The translations under genes were made by a program, and so were the position numbers. Below, piece by piece: positions 41,743 through 51,971 of a stretch of 64,000 nt of DNA. This stretch comes from Lactarius indigo (lineage: Eukaryota > Basidiomycota > Agaricomycetes > Russulales > Russulaceae), in contig JAFKAC010000006.1 of NCBI GenBank assembly GCA_025766275.1, positions 930,001-994,000 on the forward strand, given 5' to 3'. The notes beneath the pieces are model-generated. The model ran no database searches. It was not told where the DNA came from and saw only the letters and a list, made by a program, of their open reading frames with translations. Each line of letters starts with the position of its first letter. Positions within the stretch are counted from its first letter, which is position 1.

Positions 41743-44531
41743 ATGCCCACCTTCGATATTCCCACCGGCCCCTCGATTACCGAAAGGGGCGACACCTACC
41801 TTGTTTCCGACGCGAAGCTGCACCGCGGGAAACGTGCTGTCACGAAGCCGCCGTACGGGAGCATTACCTACGATCGCGAGAAAGGGGAAATGTCACTGGA
41901 ATGGGCTAACGATGACCAATTCCAGGTCTGGCTCGCTGCCGAGGAATACAAGAATACTATTAAGTTTATTCTTAGCTGTACTGAAGAGTCTAACTCACTA
42001 AATTGGCGGGCGCGGCGCGAGTACCGGTGTTCACGTGAGTTCTCGGGCGGGAAGACAGAGTACGAAAATACAAATCAATGGGATCGGAAGATCCCTTCGA
42101 TGAAGACGGGCTGCCGATGCAAATTGATTGTCAAGCTGTATCCAGACACCGACACTATTCTCGGGAAGTACGAGGCCCAGCACGATCACGCGCTTGGCGA
42201 CGACAATTTGCGATTCCTCAGATTGTCAGACAACATTAGAAAGCTAGTAATGGAAATGGTTTACACGGGCATGGGCTCACAGGCAATAGTAAGTGCGATG
42301 TAATTGCTTCATTTCCCAAGTCAACGGCTATTGTTTAGCTGAAACGGGTGCGCGAATCCTGTAAGTGGATGGACCGCGATTACCACATGACAATGCGCGA
42401 CGTCAGCCGCCTACGTCGGGTAGTGGAGAATGATGAAATACGCCTCGACAACAATGACGCGATCTCCGTTAGACTGTGGGTCACTCGGCTCCAGCAGGGC
42501 GGTGCTGAGGCCGTCCTGAAGGACAAGAGGGATCCCCCTCCACCTGAATCTGGATTATCTCCAGATTCTTTTGTCCTATGCATACAGACTCAATTCCAGA
42601 GGGACCGCTTCCGTGCGCTTGGCTCCGATTTTTTATCAGTTGATGCCACCCACAACACCACTCAGTATGCAGGGGTGCAGCTTTTTACCCTGATTGTGAG
42701 GGATCTGTGGGGCCATGGTGCGCTTTGTGGCGCTTCCCGCTTATGGTCGCTTACACCACTTCCGCTTGACAGGTGTTCCTGTCACGTGGATGCTGTCGTC
42801 AAATGGCACGGAAGCGACAATTGAATATTTTTTCAATTTCGTAAAAACGCGGAACCCGGAGATCACGCCGCGAATAACAATGACCGATCGTGACAAGGCG
42901 CAAATGGGGGCAATCAAAACCGTATACCCGGAGACCACAGTGCTATTGTGCTGGTGGCACGTGCTCCGCGCAATGCGGATGCGCTTCTGCACGGATGAGT
43001 TCCCGGATCTTTGGCAACGTGTACGGGAATGGGTCAAAACCCCCGATCAATCAACGTTTGATTCGACCTGGGAGTGGATCCAGACCAGCGACAAGGTTCC
43101 CGAAAGCTTTGTGGAGTACCTCAAGACCAATTGGATGAATGTTGTGCCCCTTTGGGCAGGGATCTCAAGGCAGAATCGGACGATCTTTCAAGAGGGTGAT
43201 ACCAATATGCTTATTGAGTCGTAAGTAATCCTATCACATAGAAGATCAGGCTGGATCACTCAAATCAATGTCCATCTAGCTATCATCATGTATTAAAATC
43301 GAAGTGGCTGGAGGGGAAGCGCAATCGCCGCGTGGACCATCTGGTCCACACCCTTGTAATTCTTATGCTTCCGTCGTACGAGAACCGGCATGATCGCCAG
43401 CAGCTTGGATTTGAGGGGGAAGATCTGGCCGCCAAGCGTCGCAAGGAAATTCTCTCGCGAACACCGGAAATGAATGCCGAGAGTATCCGCGACCTAGGCG
43501 GCGATCGTTTTTACGTGCAATCCGTAACAGACCCGTCGCGTAGGTATTTGGTTGAGCTTGGCACGCAGTCCTGTGACTGCCCCGACTGGCCCAGGGTCCG
43601 GCTGTGCAAGCACGTCTCCGCCGTTGCCCATTTCTTTGGGAACGGTGATCAGCGAATAGAAGCGGTGGTAGACACGTCCCCGAAGAAGGTGCAACCAATT
43701 CGAGAGGGCTCGGTGCAGAGCGATACGAGTGCTGCATCGATTGTGGAGAATGTCATTGCTGTCTCCAAAGCATTCCTCACGGACGGCGCACCGTCGTCTC
43801 CTGAGACGGTTCGAAACCTTCAGATGGTTGAGTCCCGCCTGACCGCCGTTGTCCAGAACTCACGCAGTTCAGAGAGCCCACTCCCAGAAAAGGATGCCAT
43901 CCCACCCAATCAAGGCACATGGGCCGAGACCGCCGAGCGAATGGGAGCAAAGCGACAAAGGAGGAGACCTCGCTCTCCCCTCGCGTCCTCCCCGGAACTT
44001 CAAGCTGAACCCCCAGCAACTGAACACATTGGGAACCTCAATCGCAAGAAAGTCAAGCTAACGGATCCGTACAGTGGCGGAATCAGTTCCGGCCGTGACG
44101 CTGCGCCAGATGCGCGAACCGCAGCCCAGAACGCTGAAGCACGCGCCCGCGCCGCAGCGGACCCCCCTCTCACACAACTCCCGAAGCGTGCCCACAAGCG
44201 TGCAGGTGTTCCAGCCCTATCCGCGCCCCCCTCTTCCTCGGCCCCCCCATCGTCTTCTTTCGCCCCCGTCGCGTGGTATACCTCCCCGGGAACTCAAGCC
44301 GCGGCGCACAACGCAGGTGCACCTTCCGCCCCCTCAGAAAACCATCTCTCGCACCCCCTGCAACCGCGCCAAGTGCACGCGGGCACCTCATCCGCTCCCC
44401 TACCCCTTTCTGCCCCCACCGCGTGGCACCCCGTTGCTTACCCTCCTGGAATGTACCCACATGCCTCGTATCATTCAGTATATCCTTCGTATTGGCCTTA
44501 CGGTTATTTCTCCTCCCCCCAGCCTCGTTAA
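41743..44531 (+). CDS. MULE transposase with FAR1-like N-terminus and SWIM zinc finger
   Basis: Exons 41743-42288, 42339-42717, 42773-43220 and 43280-44531 join to exactly 875 codons including the stop, with no break. The N-terminal 180 residues contain a FAR1/WRKY-type Cys/His region (YRC ... GCRCKL ... HDHALG). The MULE catalytic core has LSVDATHNTTQY (first Asp), ITMTDRDKAQMGAI (second Asp) and LLCWWHVLRAMRM. A SWIM finger CDCPDWPRVRLCKH follows near 43575. The last 250 residues are Pro/Ala/Ser-rich with many Tyr at the very end. It would excise and reinsert the element via its terminal repeats. Intact coding plus recognisable termini suggest recent activity. An upstream in-frame codon at 41683 exists, but the ATG at 41743 follows best. 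Confidence 0.88.
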
Positions 44532-44831
44532 CCGCCCCGCAATAGAGTAGAATAGGTTTTTTTTGTTGGTTCTTTTTCGTTTCCGTTTGCCCTTCGGTAC
44601 GTCTGCAAAGTAGTACATCCCTATATACCAGTAGTGCTACTACACGGCTTTCCGCCGTAATATAATCCCTTCACCTTCGGTTTTGCGTGTACGAAGCGCA
44701 CCTGAGCGATACAATATTCCCGTCCCCTGGCCCGCGTTCTACTATTCGGACCTGGGTTGGATCACTTACGCTCTCCACCACACCTCGCGCTCACCCTTTC
44801 ACCGCACTTGCGACTCTTTACGCCCAAGCTG

Positions 44832-44900
44832 TGTGGTCGCTTCGTTTCCCACCTCGTGGTCGCTTCGTTTCCCGCCTCATGGGTCGCTTCGTTTCCCACT
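44832..44900 (+). repeat. Short tandem repeat in the MULE 3' region
   Basis: Three units of about 24 bp containing GTCGCTTCGTTTCCC. Noncoding. Confidence 0.8.
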
Positions 44901-45596
44901 TATTGTCGCTTCTGTCTCATCTCTTCAGTTGTCACCCCCGCGCCGCCTTCCACCACTCCAACTCAGTTGGATTGCTGCGCCCCACTTCCCTCATGTCGGT
45001 TTACGTCTACGCTCTACCTCTTCTGTATTAAAGGTACGTTTCCTAGTCACTCCGGTGGCCCTCCCATCTTCTGACTCGCCTCCTAGCTCAGCCGCCCTCG
45101 CTGCCATCACTCTTGTCGCCCTACTCTCACCCTCACCCTCTGCCTCGCCAGCCTTATACCTTGCCGGCCCGCTCGCCCTCGCTGCCATCACTCTCGCTCT
45201 CACCGCCCTATTCTCACCGTCAGCCTGGTCGGCCGCGCTATCACACCTCGCCGGCCTCGCTCCCGCCGCCAGCCCCGCCGCCACTGCCTACACTCTTACT
45301 CTCTCCCTCGCCGGCCCTCTGTCACCTTGTCCGTTCTCTGTCGCTCATGTCCCACCGACCTCATACCCCTCCTTGCCCCTCTTTCACGACCCGCGCCTCT
45401 CTCCTGAAGCATGACCTCGTCATTCCCAGACCTCCGATCGCTTCATACCCCTCCTCGTCCCTCGATACCCTGGCGGTTTCTTATTCGGCTTCTACCTCAC
45501 CAGCGTCTTCGGTATCGCCACAAACGCCTTTTGATGCGCACATGCCAGGACCCGTCAAGTTCGCTTCGGTAGAATCGAGCCTCGTCGAGGCTTCAG

Positions 45597-45925
45597 TTAT
45601 TCCCCACGGTCACTCAATATCTTCCTCTGCAGAACCGAAGACCGTCGTGGACTCCAGTTATCCCCCACGGTCACTCAATATCCTCCTCCACCTATGGGAA
45701 ACTGAAGATCGTCGGCCCAGAGGTTATCTCTTCGACCATCCTCCTTGGGCTCGACTGGCTCCAGGTACCCCCCACGGTCACTCAATATCCTCTGCGAAGC
45801 CGAAGACCGTCAGCCCAGAGGTTATCTCTTCGGCCATCCTCCTTCGCGGACTCGACTGGCTCCAGTTACCCCCCACGGTCACTCAATATCCTCCTCTTCG
45901 AAGCCGAAGACCGTCGTGGGTCAGT
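45597..45925 (+). repeat. Interspersed tandem repeat array in the MULE 3' region
   Basis: The word CCACGGTCACTCAATATC occurs four times (about 45604, 45665, 45772, 45873). Each is followed by GAAG(A/C)CCGTC-like sequence, and two longer units share a CAGAGGTTATCTCTTCG segment. Spacing is about 61, 107 and 101 bp. Confidence 0.85.
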
Positions 45926-45991
45926 CATGTAAGTCAATTCTCGCTCACCTCTCCCCCTCCCTTCTTGCTTACGCACTCGTCCTCTCGCGCA

Positions 45992-46121
45992 CACGTAGTC
46001 CAACCCCTTGGTTGGACCATTTCATTGCTTACTTTCTCCACCCTCCGTCTTCGTCTCACCGTCTTCAGGATCTCGCTCACACGTACTCCAGCTCCCTAGT
46101 TGGACCATTTCATTGCCTACA
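45992..46121 (+). repeat. Two-copy repeat near the MULE right end
   Basis: Two copies of a 40-bp segment containing GTTGGACCATTTCATTGC, about 89 bp apart. Confidence 0.75.
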
Positions 46122-46309
46122 CCGATTGGGCGGCGGTGCTCGGGGCCCATGTGACTTTCATGATTAGCTAACAATCAATACATGTCGTGCTTATTGATTG
46201 TCTTGAAAAAATAACATGTTTAAGTCATTTTGTTTATTAGCTAATCGTCGAAAAAAGTTTGGTTTGAATGATCAGTCAAATGTCTGTTTAGGCGGAGACT
46301 GAAACTGAG

Positions 46310-46331
46310 TCCGGTCCAGAGGCGGACCGGA
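46310..46331. repeat. Palindrome at the inner edge of the right TIR
   Basis: TCCGGTCC and GGACCGGA form a perfect 8-bp inverted repeat around a 6-base loop and overlap the right terminal repeat. Confidence 0.7.
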
Positions 46332-46347
46332 CCGTGAGAACCGTGCG
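46323..46347 (-). repeat. Right terminal inverted repeat of the MULE
   Basis: Reverse complement matches 41490-41514 at 22 of 25 positions. Confidence 0.7.
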
Positions 46348-46367
46348 GAAAGTACCTAACTTATAAT

Positions 46368-46750
46368 GTATATTATATTTATAATGTCTATTATAATCTT
46401 ATTGTGATTTATAATCAGGCGATTGATCTGGTAATACTGCGTGTTCCTTTTAATAAATTCCAAGGCCTTATGATTGATTATAGTGCAACTGACAGATCTG
46501 ACAAGCGAATTATAAAGTTGTTTATAAGAACTCATGATCTCTTAGATGAGTTATAAGGTTTGGGTGACATTATATCACATTATGTCATTATAATTTATTA
46601 TAAACCGCCGCCTGAATTTTGCGACATGTACCTTCAAATGATATTGACAATATATAGTAACCTTATCAAAATTTTACATGATGAAAATTGGTGGATAAAA
46701 AAAACCTTTTATTATGGAATATTTCAACGTTTTGTCAACAGTAAAAGGCA
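46368..46750. other. TTATAAT-rich AT tract
   Basis: Dense TTATAAT/ATTATAA words and other AT-rich sequence, no ORF of interest. It lies directly outside the MULE right end and marks the boundary to the gene-dense half of the window. Confidence 0.5.
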
Positions 46751-46960
46751 ATTTTCCATCCAGTGCCGGCAACCCCGGCAAGGTGGTTACCGAGTTCTTG
46801 GAAATTTGGTTGTGGCTGGGCCATGGTAGCGAGGAAGGAATCTAAGGAGCAGCAGTAGTCTACACAAGGTGTTTATATACTGTCATTGCATTGTTTATAC
46901 ATTTCGGAATCACAAGAAGATGACACAGTTCAACTAGACTCCTTCCCGATTTGATGCTCC

Positions 46961-47543
46961 ATGTGCTTAAGATCGAGAGTGAGTCGTACGACCATGAAAA
47001 TGTCCCATTCTTTAAGGCCTCAAGCAACACGCTTCAGAAATTGCTCCTCAACCGTGAGGATGCATATAGCCATTACACAGCCATTTGGCTCAGGAAGGCA
47101 CAAGACTGTCACTGCGACATCGCAGAAAAGCTCCAATAAGAAACATACATCTACCATACTAGTTGCTGGCACACCCCAATCCCGGGCACGACAAGCCGCC
47201 GCCGCAGCAGCAGCGAAAAAAAACAGCCACCTTGGGGCCATACCGCGCAAGAAGCTTTCGCACCGGCAGGTCGCCCAAACCAGGGACCAGCTTGATACCG
47301 AATTCCGCGACTTGCGTGCCAAGGCAAGTACAGTAATCGTTATCATACTTACGCCCCGTCCCGATCTGCTGTGTATCTGGCGCCGCGTGCTGATATGTGC
47401 ATCTCTGCGTCTTCATCCCTCAGACCATGGAGCAGCAGGAGAACCCGCGGCGGCGTGAAGAAGCCGCAACGACGGCCGGATTCTCAGCTCGCGTTTCTGA
47501 AGGGTCCGTACAAGACTTGGCGAACATTATGAATACGCTATGA
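46961..47543 (+). CDS. Small hypothetical basic protein, two exons with a GC-AG intron
   Basis: The frame 46961-47323 ends in a well-ordered helix-like stretch (HLGAIPRKKLSHRQVAQTRD, then QLDTEFRDLRAK). An intron 47324-47423 beginning GCAAGT and ending CAG joins it in frame to 47424-47543, which ends ARVSEGSVQDLANIMNTL. An Ala tract (seven Ala) precedes the helix. The start is uncertain: the N-terminal 60 codons look less protein-like and may be UTR or intron, with later ATGs possible. I do not recognise the family. Function unknown. Confidence 0.45.
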
Positions 47544-47982
47544 ACACATCGATTGATCATGATCCGTACCGTCTGTGCTCATGCCTGCTCGTTCTCGTTT
47601 GCAGGGTGGAGTCTACTCCAAGCAGGTGGGTTCTGAGCGGTTCGCTTCGTCTCCTCTTGCAGCTCACACAACAGGGCCCCTCTAGGTAAACCCCTGCACC
47701 TAGTTTAGGAGTGTTCGCTTTGCGAACATCGCTTGAAAGGGTCGGCGGCACAGGAGACAAGAAACGCATCATGTATTCGAGTGTATCGTCGTAGCAGGGT
47801 AATACAAAAGATTAGATCCACGAGTTCCGGTGGCTATTATGAACCAGCACAGCTGAATGCAACAATAGCGAGCGCACCGCTACATAGAGATGTAACGTGA
47901 ACAGAGACGATGAAAGAGAGAGAGAAAGAAGAAAGGCAATACAAGGTAGACTACACACATACACCCCATAATCCAGCGTTCA
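47544..47982. other. Intergenic region between convergent genes
   Basis: Contains a purine-rich run (47908-47940, GAAAGAGAGAGAGAAAG) and no ORF with coding character. Probably the 3' UTRs of both neighbours. Confidence 0.5.
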
Positions 47983-50900
47983 TCACATTTCGTCCCAATT
48001 CGGTCGCGGTGCGCTGATAGACAACTTGCCCATTAACTTGCGCTGGCGCAGGTTCTTGACTTCGGTATTGATGAGATCACGCAGGCGTTCGAGATCGAGG
48101 CTGCGTTCCGCCCGCGAACCCATGAGCAAGTTGCGCCATATACCGGCCGCAGCGACCGAATTGTCGATCCCGAGTTGCATCGGTCTGTGCAGGCGTACCA
48201 TCTTCTGCATGAGGTGGTCTGGACTTGGGTAGATGGCGTTGGGCCAAGCGATGCGGATAGCAAACCACCATCCGAGCGGCTGGTACCAGACAGGGTTAGA
48301 GAGCTCGTCATCGGGTGTCTGAAGAGCAGACTGAGATGAGGCACTCACGCGTCCGTCTGGAAGACACCGCTCGGGGTACGAGTCGTAGGTTGTCAAGGTC
48401 CCATCTGGGAGCGAGAAGCTGGGTATATCGTAGTATAATTTAGTCAGTCTCTTGCGTGATATCCCACACTGGAAGAGACCGACCGGTGCACTACCCAATG
48501 ATTCGCATCGGAACGGTGCTTTGCCAGGACGATCAACAGTCTCGGCATGCCCTCCAGACCGAAGGGATGCCACAACTCGCGCAGCATTCCAGAGGCATCG
48601 CCATGACGTCCATTGAAGACGGCGTTGCTGATCGCGTCTGCCATGTTAGGAGGCACGAATAACCGATCGACGCGCCCGCCGGGACCGTCCGTCATCTTGC
48701 TGCGCACATATCGCTTGTACGTCTGCGTTGACCAGATGCTGAGGGCAACTTCGTCAACCTGGTTTCCGCGCGTCGTGCTATTGAGTGCATTGTCAAGTTC
48801 AGATACAGGCCAGACTATAGCCCAATTAAGCAAGCGTTGGTGAATGCGCTGCCATGGGAGTAGCTGTGGCGGCTCGCTGTTATAGTCGCTTGCAGGTTGC
48901 TGCTGCCAAACCTGACCTAAAGGTACATCCCGATCAGAAGGTAGGGGTGAAAGAGGAAGGGAAGATGCCCTACGGTCTCCGTAGCCACTAGGGTTGGTCT
49001 CTTGCGCGCCTGATTCAGTCACCGCAGCTTGTCCGTCCGGGTCTTCGTCTTCGTAATCTCCGTTATCTCTAGCCAGCTCCCAGGTCTTATGCGTGTTGCC
49101 GGACTGACTTCCGGGGCCCGCTCGGACACGGAGCTTATAAAGTTCCTCTTCGAGGAATTGCTGGCCTGGAGAGTCACGATTACCCGTGTATTCACTGAGG
49201 CCACGATTGTGCGTATCGCCTTGAGTTGAGGTCTGGCCATAGCCACGCCCGTTTTCGGTTTCCTCCTCCTCATACTCCTCCTGTTCGGTGAGACCATGAG
49301 TTGAACCATCGTGGTGATGCATGGAACCTGGCAGGGTTTGCCCGTGGGTTGATTCCGCAATATGGATATCAGTGGCAGGTTGGAACATGGACTCGTCCCC
49401 AATCGTGCCCGTTGGATGCGTCTGGATGTTCACCGTTTGCGTCAACGGTGTCTGGGTGTACATCTCTGAAGGTGCTTGCTCGTCCATATAATACTGGCGT
49501 TCGTCCATCGGCGACATTCCCTGCTGCTTGATACTGTCTATCTTGGGCCCGAGGCTATCCACTCTCTGTGTGAGTAGGAACACGCCCCGCTGGAGCTCCT
49601 TGGCCCATTCCGGGGGCTCCTGATAACGAGAATAGCGGAATGAGCGGACGGGCATGGTGGGATGAAGGAGAGGGGAGGCACAAACCTCGGGTAGCAGGGG
49701 AGGCTGGTAATCGGGCCGTAAATGCACGCTTGGATCATGGTCATGGAACGACTTTCGATATTGCTTAATAGTCTTTACGTGTATCAGCCATCAAGCACGC
49801 AGCAGCAGCATGTCCGCCCGTGGAAAAAAACGTGGACTTACCTCGTTGTCGTACTTCATGCCGAGCTGTTTAACACGGGACTTAACAGCCTTTCGCACAG
49901 CTTTCTTCACAACCTCGTGTTGACTCGGGTCATCCAATTGGTGTAATAGGATGCATAAATTCATGTCGTGGTAATGAGCGAACTGATTCGGCTCCAGGAC
50001 TGAAGTTGCCGCATATGAGGTACGAGGTGTCTTGGAACCTTGGTTTAATACGTCTTCCACCAGTCTTGTCTCTTCCTCGTTAAGATCATCGGGGCCCGGT
50101 GAAAGCGCTCTAGGCGTGGAGCTACGAGAGTGCTTAGACGGAGAGCCATTAAGATGGGCTTGCACGCCTATATTGAGGTTGTAGATGGCAGCATGAAGGA
50201 GGTCTTGTTCAGTCGGCCCGTTACGGTATGGCGAGAAAGGCCGCTGGGACCGGTTATTCCCGTTTGAAAGGATTGACGGACCGGCGGCACGAGAACGCAC
50301 TTCAGACAAGGGATAAGCCGAAAAAATTGACCCGAGGACCTAAACGGAACTCACCATCTCCATTCAACTGAGAGCTCATTGGTTTGGGATCGCCTTCGGC
50401 CTGCGAATCACCGTCCGAGGGGGGAACAGGAGGCAGCGAAGGCTCCTTGCCTACAGATCTAACACCATTGCGTTGCGGCTTCATCTGGGAAGGGGAATCT
50501 GACGGTGACAGTGATGGTGCACGGGAGTATGTGCGCTGATATTTGCCAGCAAATCCACTGCCAATATTGCTATGGGTCTGACTCGGGGGTAGCGGGGGGT
50601 ATGCAGTCGATTGCTTCTCGGTTGCACGACTCTTCTGAGTTGCACGTGAGTGGGTAGAAGGGGCGGGCGATCCAAAGGAACGAGGAGGGGGGGATCGTGC
50701 ATCGCCATTTAAGCCCGATTGGCTGCCAGGTTTAGGTGACTGCATTCCAGAGTGTCTATACATCAATACAAAGCTTCGAGAGAAAGAGGCGTTTACTGAC
50801 CATGGCTGTATTTTCGAGAGTAGTGACAGCTTCCTTTTGTGAACGAGAAACCATTGAAGGTGCCTTTTGGGACGCGGAAGCACGGGAGCCGGTGCGGGAA

Positions 50901-51555
50901 GTCCGGGCCTTTGCGGACGGCGAGGCAACAGAATTAGGGAGAGGGATACCCGCGGCATGAACAGACTATGATGGAAAGATCAGCATCTGTCGTCATACGG
51001 TGAGATGACGGACTGACCCCGCCGAAAGCGCTCTCTGGGGGCATCGGACCAAAGTTTCCGAACGACGATCCGTAGGACTCATAGTGGGGTCCAGGTTCAT
51101 CTTCCGGCCCGGGTTCATGATGCTAAAGTTTAGCGTCGCATCATCAGGGTGCCGCCGGAGTAAGCGGAGTGGAGAGCACACACGACACCATTGCGTTGCA
51201 CAAGGGAGCCCACGGTCGATTGCGCTCCCTCTTGCACATCGGAGGCGACGTCGTCTTGTGCGTCACCGTTGATGTTGGTTTCGAAATCTTCGTCAAACCC
51301 GGACCTGGCGGAAGATGCGCCCTCTGACTTCTTCATCCGCTCGAGAAAGACGAGCACTTTCCGGACATTTCAGTCCTGCGTCTATGCAATATAGTCAGGG
51401 CTGCGTACCTTTCTCCTCAGGTGCTGCAAAGTTCACCAAAAAAAAAACGCAATTAAGTACACGCTCGCGCGGATTCAGTTCGAAAGAGCGCACGAACCTG
51501 GTGTACTGGATCGTAGAAGGAGAGAGCCCAATACGTCCTGTGCAGAGCCAGACAT
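47983..51555 (-). CDS. Large Ser/Pro-rich hypothetical protein, multi-exon
   Basis: Minus strand from the ATG at 51555 (MSGSAQDVLGSLLLRSSTP). Splice-consistent exons follow with APEEKVLVFLERMKKSEG, DDVASDVQEGAQS, HHEPGPEDEPGPHYESYGSS, AAGIPLPNSVASPSAKART, a long Ser/Pro-rich part, then FAHYHDMNLCILLHQLDDPS and a basic helix VVKKAVRKAVKSRVKQLGMK. The large exon to 48484 is Gln/Glu/Gly-rich and becomes globular near its end (LPWQRIHQRLLNWAIVWPV, then YKRYVRSKM). The last intron (48419-48483) joins HWVVHR to FSLPDGTLTTYD, and the protein ends in a basic helical region and RPNWDEM. A 66-nt in-frame segment around 49630-49695 could be a further intron. The C-terminal third looks conserved and structured, the rest disordered. 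I recognise no family; it appears intact. Confidence 0.6.
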
Positions 51556-51971
51556 GATAAGAGTGAGTTAGGGTATCAGAGGGAGAAAGGGTTTAAAGTG
51601 GCCAAGCCCGATTGCAATAATCTTTATGCAACGAGGACGAGGATTTCCGAGTCGATGACCTTGGCTTATTTCAACCTGCCCTGACTGACTTGCCTTTTCG
51701 AGCGAAGTCCCCCGGAACCTTTCCCACGTGTCGCTGTTCCAGGTCTTCAATTACGGCGACAAGAGCACATGTATGTAATGGTAAGCTAGGAAGAAGTTCC
51801 GTATAATAGAGCCTGGTTCTTTGATTGGTTTCGTTTAATTTCTTCGCAATACCGAGCTTGATACCGATGGGTCCGTGATTCGTGACGCATGACGCGTAAC
51901 AAGTGACAAGTGACCATGTCTGTGACCTACGCGACCCGCGTCTCGACGCGTCTCGTATCACAAGGCCCGTA
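51556..51971. promoter_or_regulatory. Shared intergenic region of two divergent genes
   Basis: 416 bp between the start codons of the hypothetical gene (-) and the CTF4-like gene (+). It must carry both promoters. No unambiguous TATA box or known operator was found. Confidence 0.5.

Larger units (their letters stand above)
41470..46367 (+). mobile_element. Mutator-like (MULE) DNA transposon, apparently intact
   Basis: About 4.9 kb. Terminal inverted repeats are visible: 41490-41514 and 46323-46347 match in 22 of 25 positions when one is reverse-complemented, and weaker similarity extends about 20 bp outward. Inside is an unbroken four-exon transposase (41743-44531) followed by about 1.8 kb of C/T-rich sequence with tandem repeats. 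Exact outer ends and the 8-9-bp target duplication expected for MULEs could not be fixed by eye because both flanks are AT-rich. Confidence 0.75.

Noticed and set aside
45113..46099. 328-codon Pro/Ser-rich ORF in the MULE 3' region
   Set aside because: Composition follows a C/T-rich repeat array, overlapping frames are equally open, and there is no start context or splice support.
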